Shown here: piece after piece, positions 1-6,614 of the stretch
Numbering within the stretch: position 1 is the first letter of the stretch
How the letters are laid out: each line of letters starts with the position of its first letter
DNA from: DATMGU01 sp035555315
Lineage (GTDB): Bacteria > Pseudomonadota > Alphaproteobacteria > ATCC43930 > CGMCC-115725
Direction of reading: 5' to 3'
Length of the DNA: 13,109 nt
Assembly: GCA_035555315.1 (NCBI GenBank)
Contig: DATMGU010000038.1
Span: forward strand, 1-13,109
Position numbers and translations under genes: made by a program
The notes under the pieces: model-generated
Database searches by the model: none
What the model was told of the DNA's origin: nothing
What the model saw: the letters and a program-made list of their open reading frames with translations, nothing else

Positions 1-1
1 C

Positions 2-427
2 GAGACCGATATCGGCAGCCATCCGATCGGCGAGATCATCGCCCGCATCTGCTGGGATCTGGGGCTCGATCCGAATTGGCGCCGCTGGGCGGAAGATCAT
101 TGGGCGGTGGAGGAAGCCCGGACCAAGGCGCCGGGATCGCCCTATGCCGAGTGGGAGGAGGAGGATGACGGCGGGGAGGACGAGACCGACGAAGAAACGC
201 TCGAAGATCCACCGGACGAGGACGAAGCCGAGGATATTCGGCCGGTAGAAGCTCAGGCGGCGAGGGAAGAACCGGCCGAAGGGCCGGTTCCGGAAGATCC
301 GTTCTCGACCCCCGACTACGCGGTGCATCGGGCCGATGCCGTGGCGTATCTGCGCTCCGTCTTTTCGGGCGACCGGTTCGCCGGGCTGAGACCGCGCGGC
401 GCCGCCACGGGCAGCGACCCGCCGTGA
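2..427 (+). CDS. C-terminal part of an unidentified protein with a highly acidic tail (5' truncated)
   Basis: An open frame enters from the left edge and ends at the TGA at 425-427. About 141 residues are visible. The first 40 or so are an ordinary folded-looking segment rich in Trp and charged residues (for example ICWDLGLDPNW and WAEDHWA). A strongly acidic stretch follows at about 145-240, with runs such as EEEDDGGEDETDEE, and then a Pro/Glu-rich linker. Near the end, about 310-380, a short segment (DYAVHRADAVAYLRSVF) looks helical again. I do not recognise the family, and the N-terminal part that would identify it lies outside the window. The coding case rests on the open frame reaching the edge, the gradual compositional structure and the hairpin just downstream of the stop. 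The antisense frames are Arg/Pro-rich shadows. No function is proposed. Confidence 0.7.
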   Translation, partial: ETDIGSHPIGEIIARICWDLGLDPNWRRWAEDHWAVEEARTKAPGSPYAEWEEEDDGGEDETDEETLEDPPDEDEAEDIRPVEAQAAREEPAEGPVPEDPFSTPDYAVHRADAVAYLRSVFSGDRFAGLRPRGAATGSDPP

Positions 428-493
428 AGGCTGGCATCATCGCTGATTAGAGGATCATTGCGACTCGTCGGACTGTTCGATCGGCGACCCACT

Positions 494-528
494 CTGCCCC
501 TCTCCGCCCCGCCGGCGGAGAGGGGCAG
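494..528. terminator. Perfect 15-bp inverted repeat, probable bidirectional terminator
   Basis: The left arm (494-508, CTGCCCCTCTCCGCC) and right arm (514-528) are exact reverse complements around the 5-base loop CCGCC. It lies in the gap between two convergent genes, one ending at 427 on + and the other at 608 on -, where a shared terminator is expected. No T-run follows on either side, so it is not a textbook intrinsic terminator. It could instead be a copy of a dispersed palindrome, since CCCCTCTCC-type hairpins are common between genes in GC-rich proteobacteria. The rest of the 428-607 gap shows nothing else I can name. Confidence 0.6.
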
Positions 529-607
529 GTCGGTGATTGCACGGCGGGATGACGGCACTTGATGAGGATTCGCCGCCACGAGGGCAGGCTACAGGTCGCT
601 ACGCGCC

Positions 608-1066
608 CTATCCGAAGCTCGGCTGGACCGTCAGGTGCTGGATCACCAGCCCGCCACGCCGCTCCATCGCCTCGGCGACGCGGAGGCGGTGGCAGAGGCG
701 GTGGTCGGCCTCGTAGCACATGAGGCAGCAGGGACCGGCCTGGGCGAGGGCCGTGGCGCGGTCGAGATCGATGGCGGCGGCCGAGGTCACCATCTGCTGC
801 TCGACCACTGCCCAGAATTTCGGCAAATCCCCCGAACGGGCGGCCACCCGGCCTTCCTTGGGGGTGCCGAGGCCTTTCAGGTGGACATAGCCGAGCCCGG
901 CCTCCTCGACCGCGGCTTGGAGCTGGCGCTTGGAAAACCCGGCGCGGCGGGAGAGCGGCAGGTCGCGGATATCGAGCAGGGTCGCGATGCCGGCACCCCG
1001 CAGCGTCGCGAGGAAATCGCCGAGCGAGGCCTTCTCATAGCCGATCGTCGCCAGGTCCATCGCCAT
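608..1066 (-). CDS. DUF488 family protein
   Basis: 152 residues, the usual size for this family. The N-terminal strand LATIGYEK (5-12) and LLDIRDLPLSRRAGFSKRQL (30-49) match the family's TIGxS and VDVRxxPxSR pattern. They are followed by GYVHLKGLG (59-67). The C-terminal block CLMCYEADHRLCHR (114-127) corresponds to the conserved LLCxExxxxxCHR segment. The biochemical role of DUF488 is not established. The Cys/His-rich C-terminus and the conserved Arg cluster have been read as nucleic-acid or metal related, but nothing here decides that. The start is the ATG at 1064-1066, or the second ATG two codons in; a weak TAGGAT sequence lies upstream. It begins 13 bp after the stop of the LpoA-like gene on the same strand, so the two are probably co-transcribed. 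The fold assignment is solid and the function unknown. Confidence 0.85.
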   Translation of the reverse strand: MAMDLATIGYEKASLGDFLATLRGAGIATLLDIRDLPLSRRAGFSKRQLQAAVEEAGLGYVHLKGLGTPKEGRVAARSGDLPKFWAVVEQQMVTSAAAIDLDRATALAQAGPCCLMCYEADHRLCHRLRVAEAMERRGGLVIQHLTVQPSFG

Positions 1067-1079
1067 ATCCTACGGCATC

Positions 1080-2381
1080 CTACTGAACGGGCCCCGCGAA
1101 ACTGTCCGGCGCGGGGCTTACGACATTGGTGCCGGTCCGGGTGATTTCGAGCACCGCGAGGCCGCGTTCCGCGGTGCCGTCGGGCAGCAGGCGGAAGATG
1201 CCGTCGGCACCGGCGAAGCCGCTGGGGTTGGTGAGCGCCGTCGCCGAGAAATCCGGCGTGCCGGGGATGCGCGCCAGCACCACGGCGACGCCCATCGCGT
1301 CATAGGCGAGGCTGGCGAGCCGCGGCGGCTTGCGGCCATAGGCATCGGCATAGCTTTTCTCGAAGCCGGCCCGGGCATCGGCCGGGGGTGCCGCGTACCA
1401 GGCCCCAACCAGCGCCGGCTCGCGGCCGAGGGCGAGACCCGGATCATCCCATTGGCCACTGCCCAAGACGCGGATTTTGGTCGTGTCGAGGTTGTAGAAC
1501 GGCAGCAGCGGGGCGATCGCCTTCAGCTGCGATCCCCCCTCCGGCACCAGCAGCGCCTGGAAACTCGCCTTGCCGCCGGCGGCCAGCCGCTGGATCAGCG
1601 AGGCCGGGGCGCCGGCGCCCGGATCATAGGTTTCAACCTGGTCAAGCGTCCCGCCCGCCCCTTCGATCGCACCGCGAAAGGCATCGATCGCGAGATCGCC
1701 GTAATCGCCGGTCGGGATCAGCGCCGCGAAATGCTCGATGCCGGTGCTCCGGGCATAGGTCGCGATGCGGGTCATTTCCTGGCGGGGCTGGAACCCCATC
1801 AGGAAGACGCCGTCGCCCGCCACGCGGGTGAGGTTGGAAAACGCCAGGACATTGATGCCGGCCGCCTGGGCGACCGGCTTCACCGCCTCCACCTCGGAAC
1901 CGGTGAGCGGGCCGACGATCAGCCGGGCACCCTCGGCCACCGCGACGGCCGCCGCGTGACCCGCGCCATCCGCCGTGCTTTGCGTGTCGCGCGGCGTCAG
2001 GGCGATGGTGTTGTCACCCAGCTCGAACAGCGCCAAGGTCGCCGCGTCCAGCATCGCGCGGCCGAGGGAGGCGTTGGCGCCGGTCAGCGGCAGCAGCAGC
2101 GAGATATTCGTACGGCCGCCGACCACCACCGTCGGCTCGGCCTGCGGGACCGATGCTGCCGGCGGCGGCGTTTCGACCGGACCCGGCACCGCCGGGGCGG
2201 GAACCGCCGGCGACGCTTGCTGTGGCACGCCGGTTACCGGTACGGTCGATCGCACACAACCGGCGACGCCGAGGGCAAGGGCCAGCATCGATGCGGCGAG
2301 CACAGAGCGTAGATAGGGCCGGCGTGACGGTAGATGGGGCCGGCGTGAAGAGGGTTGGCATAGGCGGGACGGGCGGACCAA
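1080..2381 (-). CDS. LpoA-like penicillin-binding protein activator (periplasmic-binding-fold lipoprotein)
   Basis: 433 residues. An Arg-rich n-region is followed by a hydrophobic stretch and the lipobox VAGC, with the lipidated Cys at 42. A Pro/Ala/Val-rich linker (about 45-88) leads to a type I periplasmic-binding domain (about 93-425). That domain starts INISLLLPLTG-like (NISLLLPLTGANASLG, 92-107) and includes RLIVGPLTGSEVEAVKPVA and the NVLAFSNL strand, typical of Peripla_BP_6 proteins. Alphaproteobacterial relatives next to rsmI are annotated as PBP activators after E. coli LpoA, which stimulates the peptidoglycan synthase PBP1A from the outer membrane. Whether this shorter protein, which lacks LpoA's TPR domain, does that is inferred. 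The start chosen is the TTG at 2379-2381. It is preceded by GGGAGA on the minus strand and is the only in-frame start giving a charged signal n-region. It overlaps the 5' end of the divergent rsmI. Confidence 0.8.
   Translation of the reverse strand: MVRPSRLCQPSSRRPHLPSRRPYLRSVLAASMLALALGVAGCVRSTVPVTGVPQQASPAVPAPAVPGPVETPPPAASVPQAEPTVVVGGRTNISLLLPLTGANASLGRAMLDAATLALFELGDNTIALTPRDTQSTADGAGHAAAVAVAEGARLIVGPLTGSEVEAVKPVAQAAGINVLAFSNLTRVAGDGVFLMGFQPRQEMTRIATYARSTGIEHFAALIPTGDYGDLAIDAFRGAIEGAGGTLDQVETYDPGAGAPASLIQRLAAGGKASFQALLVPEGGSQLKAIAPLLPFYNLDTTKIRVLGSGQWDDPGLALGREPALVGAWYAAPPADARAGFEKSYADAYGRKPPRLASLAYDAMGVAVVLARIPGTPDFSATALTNPSGFAGADGIFRLLPDGTAERGLAVLEITRTGTNVVSPAPDSFAGPVQ
2309..2350. repeat. 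Imperfect 21-bp tandem repeat, two copies, in the lpoA/rsmI overlap
   Basis: Copies at 2309-2329 and 2330-2350 share the core GTAGAT(A/G)GGGCCGGCGTGA and differ at two of 21 positions. On the minus strand they encode the repeated Arg/Pro-rich n-region of the LpoA-like signal peptide (RPHLPSR then RPYLRS). On the + strand they contain the two in-frame GTG codons, 2324 and 2345, that could start rsmI. A seven-codon duplication therefore altered both divergent genes at once. Confidence 0.8.
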
Positions 2382-3376
2382 ACGGCTTCTCCCAAGCGAC
2401 CGAGGCGACGCCGCACCCTAGCGGCCGGCCCCGTCCAAGTAAACGCGCCGCCCCTCCGACAGATGCCGCCACCCCGACAGATACCGACACCGACGATACC
2501 GCCGAGACGGGTCGGGTCGCCCCCGGACGGCCGATCGAGCCCGGGCTGCACGTGGTGGCGACGCCGATCGGCAATCTGGCGGATATCACGCTGCGCGCGC
2601 TCGACATCCTGCGTGGCGTCCGGCTGGTCGCCTGCGAGGACACGCGGGTCACCGCCAAGCTGTTCCGGCATCATGCCATCGCGACTGAGCGGGTGGCCTA
2701 TCACGATCACAACGCGGAGCGGATGCGCCCGCTGCTGCTGGCGCGGCTGGCCGCCGGCGAGGCGGTGGCGCTGATCTCGGACGCGGGCACGCCGCTGGTC
2801 TCCGATCCGGGCTTCAAGCTGGTGCGCGCGGCGCTGGCCGAGGGGCATCGCGTGCATGTGGCCCCGGGCGCCTCGGCCCCGCTGGCAGCCTTGGTCCTGT
2901 CCGGGCTGCCCTCGGACCGGTTCCTGTTCGCGGGGTTTCTCGACGCCAAATCCGGCGCGCGGCGCCGCGATCTCGCGACCCTGGCCCCGGTGCCGGCGAG
3001 CCTGATCTTTTTCGAAAGCGCCGCGCGCCTGGCCGGTTCGCTCGCCGATATGGCCGCCATGCTGGGCGATCGGCCGGCGGTGGTCGCCCGGGAGATCACC
3101 AAGCTGTTCGAAGAGGTGCGGCGCGGCCGGCTGAGCGAACTCGCCGGCCATTACGCGGCGGCCGGGCCGCCCAAGGGCGAGATCGTCATCGTCGCCGGGC
3201 CGCCCGAACCGTCGCCCCCGGCGAGCGAGGCGGAGATCGACAAACAGCTGACCACGGCGCTGCGGACGCATAGCCTGAAGGACGCGGTGGCGCTGGTCGC
3301 CACGACGACCGACCTGCCGCGCCGGGTGATCTATGCCCGCGCCCTGGCGCTCGCCCCCGCCTCCGTGTCTCGATGA
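2345..3376 (+). CDS. rsmI: 16S rRNA (cytidine(1402)-2'-O)-methyltransferase RsmI
   Basis: Transfers a methyl group from SAM to the 2'-OH of C1402 in the 16S rRNA decoding centre. The tetrapyrrole-methylase fold is plain. Numbered from the GTG start, it has LHVVATPIGNLADIT (about 68-82), ACEDTR (96-101), ALISDAGTPLVSDPG (142-156) and APGASAPLAALVLSG (174-188). Then come VAREITKLFEE, the family's KGEIVIV motif near 277-283, and the small C-terminal helical region. The catalytic domain begins only about 66 residues in. The preceding extension is low complexity (Thr/Asp/Pro-rich), which is unusual because relatives normally have 10-25 residues there. After the GTG at 2345 there is no ATG, GTG or TTG before the conserved core. 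GTG 2324 and ATG 2291 are the upstream alternatives and would overlap the divergent gene further. The gene overlaps yraN by 4 bp (ATGA). The function is secure; the start is not. Confidence 0.92.
   Translation: MKRVGIGGTGGPNGFSQATEATPHPSGRPRPSKRAAPPTDAATPTDTDTDDTAETGRVAPGRPIEPGLHVVATPIGNLADITLRALDILRGVRLVACEDTRVTAKLFRHHAIATERVAYHDHNAERMRPLLLARLAAGEAVALISDAGTPLVSDPGFKLVRAALAEGHRVHVAPGASAPLAALVLSGLPSDRFLFAGFLDAKSGARRRDLATLAPVPASLIFFESAARLAGSLADMAAMLGDRPAVVAREITKLFEEVRRGRLSELAGHYAAAGPPKGEIVIVAGPPEPSPPASEAEIDKQLTTALRTHSLKDAVALVATTTDLPRRVIYARALALAPASVSR
2388..2393 (-). promoter_or_regulatory. Ribosome binding site deciding the TTG start of the LpoA-like gene
   Basis: On the minus strand the sequence reads GGGAGA, six bases before the TTG at 2379-2381. 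Between that codon and the hydrophobic core of the signal peptide there is no other ATG, GTG or TTG that leaves a basic n-region. The site therefore supports the rare TTG start. Confidence 0.5.
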
Positions 3377-3765
3377 CCGGACGCCCCCGCCCGATCACCC
3401 CGCGACGCAGCCGCCAAGCCGCGGAGATCTGGGGCCGCTGGGCCGAGCGGCTTTGCGTCTGGCACTTGCGCCTGAGCGGCTGGCGCATCCTCGCCCGAGG
3501 CTATCGGGTACCGGTCGGCGAGATCGATATCATCGCCCGGCGCCGTGGCGTGCTGGCGCTGATCGAGGTCAAGGCGCGGCCGGGCTGGGGTACCGCCGCC
3601 GAGGCGATCACCCCGCGACAGCAGCGGCGGATCGGCCGGGCGGCCCAACTATTCCTGGTCCAGCACCCACGCCACGCCGGCCTCGATCTGCGTTTCGACG
3701 CCATGCTGGTGGTGCCATGGCGCCTGCCCCGGCATCTGCGGCAGGTCTGGCTGCCGCCGGAGTAG
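3373..3765 (+). CDS. yraN: YraN family protein (UPF0102, nuclease-like fold)
   Basis: 130 residues, the usual length for the family. The N-terminal helix carries the RxAAEIWGRWAERLCVWHLRLSGWRILARGYR pattern, shown here only as anchors: AAEIWGRWAE (16-25) and LARGYR (40-45). The restriction-enzyme-like core follows: GEIDIIA (49-55) and ALIEVKAR (62-69). The Glu50/Asp52/Glu65/Lys67 set corresponds to the conserved PD-(D/E)XK-type positions. The family is thought to act on nucleic acid, possibly a branched DNA or recombination intermediate, but its role is not settled. The start ATG overlaps the rsmI stop by 4 bp, so the two are translationally coupled. The same rsmI-yraN neighbourhood occurs in E. 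coli and many other proteobacteria. Confidence 0.9.
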   Translation: MTGRPRPITPRRSRQAAEIWGRWAERLCVWHLRLSGWRILARGYRVPVGEIDIIARRRGVLALIEVKARPGWGTAAEAITPRQQRRIGRAAQLFLVQHPRHAGLDLRFDAMLVVPWRLPRHLRQVWLPPE

Positions 3766-3783
3766 TCACCAAACGGACATGAC

Positions 3784-3842
3784 GCCAAATTGGCATAGCG
3801 TAGGCCGCGCACTCGTTGTATCGCAGATGAGGTAATCTCATC
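3784..3842 (+). promoter_or_regulatory. Possible promoter region for the BON lipoprotein gene, with two small palindromes
   Basis: The 3766-3904 gap is visibly more AT-rich than its flanks. It holds GCCAAATTGGC (3784-3794, perfect 5-bp arms) and GATGAG-GTAAT-CTCATC (3826-3842, perfect 6-bp arms). TTGGCA (3790-3795) resembles a -35 hexamer. The best -10 candidate, TTGTAT at 3816-3821, sits 20 bases away, which is too far for a convincing sigma-70 promoter. I record it as a plausible regulatory gap only. Confidence 0.25.
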
Positions 3843-3904
3843 CGCCCCTGTCGGCCCCGCCGGTATCCCAACAGCCGTTTCCGCAAAGAGTGTCAGCCCG
3901 CACC

Positions 3905-4693
3905 ATGCCCGATCCGATCTCGCCGCCCCGTGTTCCGCCTTCGCCGATGCCGGTGCACCGCTGGACGGTACTGGGCTGCATGATAGTCGCGCTGTCCGGC
4001 TGCCTCCCGCTGGCGATCGGCGGCGGCGTCGCGGCCGGCGGCTATGCCGCGGGGCAGGAGCGCGGCCTTAGCGGTACGGCCAGCGACAGCGCCATCCGCT
4101 TGCGCATCAACGATCTATGGACCCAGGCCAACCTGGATATCCTGGCCACCGTCGATCTCACCATCTTCGAAGGACGGGTGCTGTTGACCGGGGCGGTGCC
4201 GAACCCGGATCTGCGCGCGCAGGCGGTCAAGCTCACCTGGCAGGCGGACGGCGTCAAAGAAGTCATCGACGAAATCCAGGTCGCCCAGAAATCGACCTTC
4301 TCGGAAGCGGCGAACGACAATTGGATCCAGACCCGGTTGCGCTCGCAGCTGGTGTTGGACACCGACATCCGATCGTTGAATTATACCCTGGAGACGGTTA
4401 AAGGGACCGTCTACGTCCTGGGTGTGGCGCGCAGCCAGAAGGAGGCGGACGCGGTGCTGAACTATGCCCGGAACACGCCGAATGTGCGCCGCGTGGTCAA
4501 TTACATCCGCATCCGCAGCGGCGAGCCGGGCGGCCCACCGGCCAGTGACCCGCAGCCCGTCGTAACGCCGGCCCAAAATAGTCCCGCCCAAAATAGTCCG
4601 GCCGCCGCCGCCGTGCCGCCGCCCTCGACCGGCTATGCCACGCCCGGCGGACCGTCCGGTCAGGCACCGATCCAGGTGGTACCGCTCAAATGA
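3905..4693 (+). CDS. Two-BON-domain outer-membrane lipoprotein (DolP/YraP-like)
   Basis: 262 residues from the ATG at 3905. A hydrophobic signal ends in the lipobox LSGC (Cys33), followed by a Gly/Ala-rich segment. BON domain 1 (about 61-126) includes LDILATVDLTIFEGRVLLTG and the conserved closing VIDEIQV. BON domain 2 (about 138-204) starts DNWIQTRLRSQL and ends VVNYIRI. The Pro/Ser/Ala-rich tail (205-262) carries a 15-bp duplication. In E. coli the equivalent two-BON lipoprotein DolP helps maintain outer-membrane integrity and lies in the same rsmI-lpoA-yraN neighbourhood, so the same role is inferred here. The start is uncertain: GTG 3890, ATG 3905 and ATG 3947 are in frame. The last gives the most compact signal peptide (18 residues) but has no ribosome site. 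The mature protein is the same in all cases. The stop overlaps the next gene by 4 bp. Confidence 0.85.
   Translation: MPDPISPPRVPPSPMPVHRWTVLGCMIVALSGCLPLAIGGGVAAGGYAAGQERGLSGTASDSAIRLRINDLWTQANLDILATVDLTIFEGRVLLTGAVPNPDLRAQAVKLTWQADGVKEVIDEIQVAQKSTFSEAANDNWIQTRLRSQLVLDTDIRSLNYTLETVKGTVYVLGVARSQKEADAVLNYARNTPNVRRVVNYIRIRSGEPGGPPASDPQPVVTPAQNSPAQNSPAAAAVPPPSTGYATPGGPSGQAPIQVVPLK
4571..4600. repeat. 15-bp tandem duplication in the BON lipoprotein tail
   Basis: Two adjacent copies of GCCCAAAATAGTCC(C/G), 4571-4585 and 4586-4600, differ only at the last base. They encode AQNSP twice in the disordered C-terminal tail. The A/T-rich core stands out against the surrounding GC-rich sequence. Confidence 0.85.
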
Positions 4694-5529
4694 CCGCGCC
4701 CGACGCGGCGCCAGAAGCGGCGGCGTCATTGCTGGCCCGGCTGAGCGGCAACACCGACGAACTGCCGGTCGCCGACGCGGCCCTGGCCTTCGCCGCCTTG
4801 GCCCGGCCGGGGCTGGATGTGGTACCCTATCGCGCGATCCTCGCCGATTTGGCCGGGCAGGTCGCGGCCGTGGCCCCGGATGACGCGGATCTGGAAGCGG
4901 CGAACAACGCGCTCCGGGTCGTGCTGACCGAACGGGCGGGGTTCACCGGCGATACCGAGACCTATGACGATTTGGACAATGCCGATCTGGCGCGGGTCAT
5001 CGACCGCCGCCGCGGCCTGCCCGTCACCTTGGGCATCCTCTGGATGGCGACCGCCCGCGCCCAGGGCTGGCGGATGGTCGGGCTGGCCTTTCCCGGCCAT
5101 TTCCTGGTCCGGCTGGAGGTCGCGGGCGAGCGGGTCATCGTCGATCCCTTCGCCGGTGGCCTGGTCTGCGACGCCGCCCGGCTGCGCCTGTTGCTGAAGG
5201 CGATGACCGGCGAGGCGGGCAAGCTCGGCGCCGAGCATTACGCCGCGGTCAGCGACCGGGATGTGCTGCTGCGGCTGCAGAACAACATCAGATTGCGGCT
5301 GACGCAGAGTGGCGAGCTGCCCCGCGCGCTGGGCGTGGTCGAAAGCATGCTGCTGCTCGCCGGCGACGAGGCCGGGCTGTGGCGGGAGGCGGCACTGCTG
5401 AACGCCACCCTGGAGCGGCTGGGCCAGGCGGTCGCCTGCCTGGAGACCGGCCTCACGCGGACCACCGATCCGCTTGAGCGTCGGCGCATCATGACGCTGC
5501 TGGAGCAAATGCGCGGGCGGTTGAACTAG
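4690..5529 (+). CDS. SirB1 family protein: transglutaminase-like domain plus TPR-like C-terminus
   Basis: 279 residues, typical of the SirB1/YchA family. The N-terminal half holds NNALRVVLTERAGFTGD, the family block VIDRRRGLPVTLGILWMATAR (start at about 103) and GLAFPGHFLVRL (131-142) with His137. VDPF with Asp152 follows. The His and Asp match the transglutaminase-like arrangement. The place where classical transglutaminases carry the nucleophilic Cys is Thr/Val here, so enzymatic activity is doubtful; I believe many SirB1 proteins share this. The C-terminal third (about 185-275) is helical with TPR-like pairs (RLQNNIRLRLTQSGELPRAL, LWREAALLNATLERLGQAVA). The role of the family is not established. 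The ATG overlaps the BON gene's stop (ATGA), so the two are probably one transcript. The gene ends 75 bp before gshB. Confidence 0.85.
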   Translation: MTAPDAAPEAAASLLARLSGNTDELPVADAALAFAALARPGLDVVPYRAILADLAGQVAAVAPDDADLEAANNALRVVLTERAGFTGDTETYDDLDNADLARVIDRRRGLPVTLGILWMATARAQGWRMVGLAFPGHFLVRLEVAGERVIVDPFAGGLVCDAARLRLLLKAMTGEAGKLGAEHYAAVSDRDVLLRLQNNIRLRLTQSGELPRALGVVESMLLLAGDEAGLWREAALLNATLERLGQAVACLETGLTRTTDPLERRRIMTLLEQMRGRLN

Positions 5530-5553
5530 TCGCGAAACGGCACCGCCCGGCTA

Positions 5554-5596
5554 TATAATGCGGCAACCACACCCCGTTGAGGGCCCCCCTTAAGGA
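5554..5596 (+). promoter_or_regulatory. gshB promoter -10 and ribosome binding site
   Basis: A perfect TATAAT lies at 5554-5559 in the 75-bp gap before gshB. No good -35 hexamer is present at 16-18 bp upstream (the region reads CGCGAA). TTGAAC at 5521-5526 is 27 bp away and inside the previous gene's end. Recognition may depend on an activator or on the strong -10 alone. AAGGA at 5592-5596 sits eight bases before the ATG at 5605 and fixes the gshB start. Confidence 0.5.
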
Positions 5597-5604
5597 AGAC
5601 CGCC

Positions 5605-6570
5605 ATGAGCCTCGCCGTCGCCATCCAGATGGATCCGATCGAGACCATCAACATCGATGCCGATTCGACCTTCGTCCTGGCGCTGGAGGCGCAGGCGCGC
5701 GGCCATGCGCTGTTCCACTACCAGCCCCATGAGTTGTGGCTGAAGGGTGGCCGTCTCTATGCCCGCGTCCGCCCGCTGGAGGTGTGGCGCGAGCATGGCC
5801 GCCACCATCGTTTCGGCGACTCCCAGGTCATGGATCTGGCGACGCTGGATGTCATCCTGATGCGGCAGGACCCGCCCTTCGACATGGCCTATATCACCGC
5901 GACCCACCTGTTGGAGCATATCCATCCGCGCACCCTGGTGGTGAACGACCCGATCAGCGTGCGCAACGCGCCGGAAAAGCTGCTGGTCACGCATTTCCAC
6001 GAGCTGATGCCGCCGACGCTGATCGCCTCGGACCGCGCCGAGATCGCGGCGTTCCGGGCCGAGCACAAGGACATCATCGTAAAGCCGCTGTTCGGCAATG
6101 GCGGCGCCGGCGTGTTCCGGCTGAAGCCCGATGACGAAAACCTGACCGCGCTGCTGGAGGTGTTCAGCGGGATCAGCCGCGAGCCGGTGATGGTCCAGCG
6201 CTATGTGCCCGCCGTGCGCGAGGGCGATAAGCGGATCATCCTGATCGACGGCCAGCCGGCCGGCGCCGTGCTGCGCGTGCCGGCGGCGGGCGAGGCGCGC
6301 GCCAATCTGCATGTCGGCGGGCGGGCGGTGAAAGCCGAGCTAACCCCGCGCGATCGGGAGATCTGCGCCGCGATCGGCCCGGCCTTGAAGCGCCAGGGCC
6401 TGCTGTTCGTCGGCATCGACGTGATCGGCGACTACCTGACCGAGATCAACGTGACCTCGCCGACCGGGCTGCAGGAAATCGACCGGTTCGACGATGCGAA
6501 GCTGGAAGCCCAGATCTGGGACGCGATCGAGGCACGCTACGCCGAAACCGCCGATCGCCGGCCGAGCTAA
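5605..6570 (+). CDS. gshB: Glutathione synthase
   Basis: Joins gamma-glutamylcysteine and glycine using ATP, the second step of glutathione synthesis in the cytoplasm. At 321 residues it is the standard GshB length. The N-terminal domain has MDPIETINIDADSTF (9-23) and LMRQDPPFDMAYI (85-97). NDPISVRNAPEKL (114-126) leads to the ATP-grasp domain, with VKPLFGNGGAGVFRL (159-173), VMVQRYVPAVREGDKR (195-210), and the metal ligands Asp272, Glu280 and Asn282 in FVGIDVIGDYLTEINVTSP. These align one residue off the E. coli positions 273, 281 and 283. No key residue is missing. It has its own promoter-like TATAAT and a good ribosome site. In many alphaproteobacteria comM follows gshB directly; here about 6.4 kb intervenes. 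The 44-bp gap to the convergent TetR gene holds no clear hairpin. Confidence 0.97.
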   Translation: MSLAVAIQMDPIETINIDADSTFVLALEAQARGHALFHYQPHELWLKGGRLYARVRPLEVWREHGRHHRFGDSQVMDLATLDVILMRQDPPFDMAYITATHLLEHIHPRTLVVNDPISVRNAPEKLLVTHFHELMPPTLIASDRAEIAAFRAEHKDIIVKPLFGNGGAGVFRLKPDDENLTALLEVFSGISREPVMVQRYVPAVREGDKRIILIDGQPAGAVLRVPAAGEARANLHVGGRAVKAELTPRDREICAAIGPALKRQGLLFVGIDVIGDYLTEINVTSPTGLQEIDRFDDAKLEAQIWDAIEARYAETADRRPS

Positions 6571-6614
6571 AAGAAGCCCGCTTAAGTCGCCCGCAAGTAT
6601 ATGGGCAGGACCGA

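Noticed and set aside
1452..2312. 286-residue plus-strand open frame opposite the LpoA-like gene
   Set aside because: It is Arg/Asp/Gln-rich with no fold signature and antisense to a gene with a lipobox and a periplasmic-binding domain.
2234..3271. 345-residue minus-strand open frame opposite rsmI
   Set aside because: It is antisense to the clearly recognised methyltransferase core, has an Arg/Gln/Gly-rich composition without motifs, and is the usual mirror frame of a GC-rich gene.
5521..5526. TTGAAC as a -35 element for gshB
   Set aside because: It is 27 bp from the TATAAT, too far for sigma-70 spacing, and lies in the last codons of the SirB1-like gene.
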